From Synanceia verrucosa (Eukaryota; Chordata; Actinopteri; Perciformes; Synanceiidae), in the NCBI GenBank assembly GCA_029721515.1, contig CM056554.1, positions 23,809,488-23,873,487 of the forward strand: DNA of 64,000 bases. The letters are read 5' to 3'. The notes beneath the pieces were generated by a model. That model was given only the letters and a program-made list of their open reading frames with translations. It did no database searches and had not been told where the DNA came from. Positions 62,885 through 64,000 of the stretch are shown here, in pieces. Position 1 is the first letter of the stretch. Every line of letters begins with the position of its first letter. The translations under genes and the position numbers were made by a program.

Positions 62885-64000
62885 TTGAAAATTTCAAAGG
62901 GAGCGCTATGGAGCCATTTTGCCCCGCCCACGGAAGTTGTCCCCATCAGATGTTAGAGATCATGATCATTGACCTGTGTATCAACTTTCATGATGATAGG
63001 AATTCATTAAAGCCATCAAAAAGCCAAAGAACACAGAACCTCCTCTTACCACCGGGGGGCGCCATGAGTAAGACGTGACATTAATACATCAGAATGTTCA
63101 GGGCTGAGCCCCTGTCATGCTCAGAAAATTTTAAGCTGCTAGGATTGAGTATGTGAACGTGAGAGTCGTTCGAATCTAGACAACGAATTCGCCAAAGTAC
63201 ATCGAGACCTAGCAGCCACGCCCTTTGACCTAATAATGTGCAGAGCTCATTATTAGTTTAATCTTTTGCTCAGCTAGGTCTGGAGATGATCTGTACCAAA
63301 TTTCATGTTGATCGGATGAAATCCATTGGAGTTAATTTTCAGTAGGAAATAAAAAATTAAAAATGGCCGACTTCCTGTTTGGAGTAGACAATTGGCGCAA
63401 GAGACATTTTTGTGCATCTGGTCAACTTGCACATGTCGAGCGATTTTCATTCTCCAACTCCATAAAAACCCCTACAGGGAGGGGTTTTTGAAAATTTCAA
63501 GGGGGCGCTATAGACCCATTTTAACGGTCCATGGGTGTGTCCCCCATCAGCTGTTAGAGGTCGCCACCCTTGACCTGTGTACCAAATTTCATGATGATAA
63601 GGGTTTATTCAAGCCATCAAAAAAAAAAAAAAAAAGCCAAATGTATTTTCTTGAGGAAAAAAATCGGAAGACGCGGTGCCATCACACAGCCTCACCAACT
63701 TGTTCTGGATGTTTTAGAAGTCAAATGAAGTTGATTGAGTCAATTATGAGGTATCAGTACATGTAAATGTAAAGGATGGCGCTGTGGAGGCATTAGGCCC
63801 CGCCCAGGGGCATGGCCCACACCACATGGTAGAGGACGACAGCCTTGACCTGTGTGTCAATTTTCATGATGATACGATTTTATTAAAGCTATCAAAAAGC
63901 CAAACGTATTTTCATGGCGAATGATCAAAACATCGCTGAGTCGCCATACAGGTGCCATTCGGAATGTAGCTTCGCTGACTTGTTCTTTATGTTTTAGGAG
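62885..64000. repeat. degenerate tandem array, unit about 280-300 bp
   Basis: Three clear unit starts: AGGGAGCGCTATGGAGCCA (about 62898), AGGGGGCGCTATAGACCCA (about 63500) and GGATGGCGCTGTGGAGGCA (about 63774). Each is followed by CCATCAG-type and TTGACCTGTGT, TTTCATGATGAT, and AAGCCATCAAAAAGCCAA blocks. The 600-base first spacing suggests a more diverged unit between (around 63200). It continues past the window end. This style is known as a dispersed fish repeat. The 124-codon frame at 63392-63766 is not a gene. Confidence 0.6.

Noticed and set aside
63392..63766. 124-codon frame near the window end
   Set aside because: Lies across the degenerate tandem array and a poly-A run; no domain.
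1..64000. CRISPR array, rRNA genes, bacterial operons or a virus genome
   Set aside because: No evenly spaced short repeats with unique spacers, no rRNA-like conserved blocks, no gene runs, and no viral structural gene; repeats are eukaryotic transposons.

Overview
This window reads as intergenic, repeat-packed DNA from a ray-finned (teleost) fish. The evidence is the mix of repeats rather than any host gene: two Tc1-like transposon families, PIF-Harbinger, hAT and TTAA-flanked (piggyBac-like) elements, a tRNA-like SINE with a GGAT tail, and pieces of at least four non-LTR retrotransposon lineages plus LTR remnants. The sequence is AT-rich, the open frames are short, and there is no operon-like layout, CRISPR array, rRNA or tRNA gene. 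I found no convincing exon of a cellular gene and cannot name the species. Nearly every long open frame is a decayed transposon gene or a chance frame.

Layout. 1-9 kb: a candidate conserved noncoding block (about 1330-1645), an hAT-type element (1909-2757), two TTAA MITE copies, a Tc1-A element (4874-6096) and LINE, Tc1 and SINE scraps. 9.9-14 kb: an hAT 5' remnant, a near-complete Tc1-B element (11057-12616) inside a TA microsatellite, and a non-autonomous hAT (12673-13895). 15.6-19.6 kb: TTAA MITEs, two inverted-ended elements and an LTR remnant. 20-23 kb: a jockey/Rex-like LINE broken by two MITEs. 23.4-30.3 kb: TTAA MITEs, SINEs, a truncated Tc1-A and an AAATCTAAATGTTAAATATA-type minisatellite. 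30.4-36.5 kb: a pile-up of an L1-like LINE with a SINE in it, an L2-like LINE with a SINE in it, another SINE, and a TTAA MITE split by a 1.2 kb insert. 37.9-41.5 kb: a three-layer nest in which a Harbinger contains an hAT with a perfect 8-bp target duplication, and the hAT contains a LINE. 43.8-47 kb: a solo-LTR-like element interrupted by a Harbinger-type element with a Myb-like reading frame, then an unexplained 70-bp direct repeat. 47.8-52.5 kb: a full SINE, the second near-identical Tc1-B copy, and a second Myb-like Harbinger fragment. 55.5-60.6 kb: a recent tandem duplication whose first copy has lost about 2.4 kb; it carries a terminal-repeat element with the 5' end of a RecQ-like helicase gene. 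60.7-64 kb: a Tc1-A copy interrupted by a SINE with a 13-bp target duplication, another TTAA MITE, an hAT-like MITE and a degenerate tandem array running off the window.

These parts do not form a pathway. They relate by insertion order: many elements can be relatively dated because one lies inside another. Two SINE insertions with 13-bp duplications, and the GGAT-type tail shared by the SINE and the LINE at 38.6-39.3 kb, suggest (inference) that such a LINE mobilised the SINE. All transposase genes seen are broken; the two Tc1-B copies are the least damaged and so probably the youngest.
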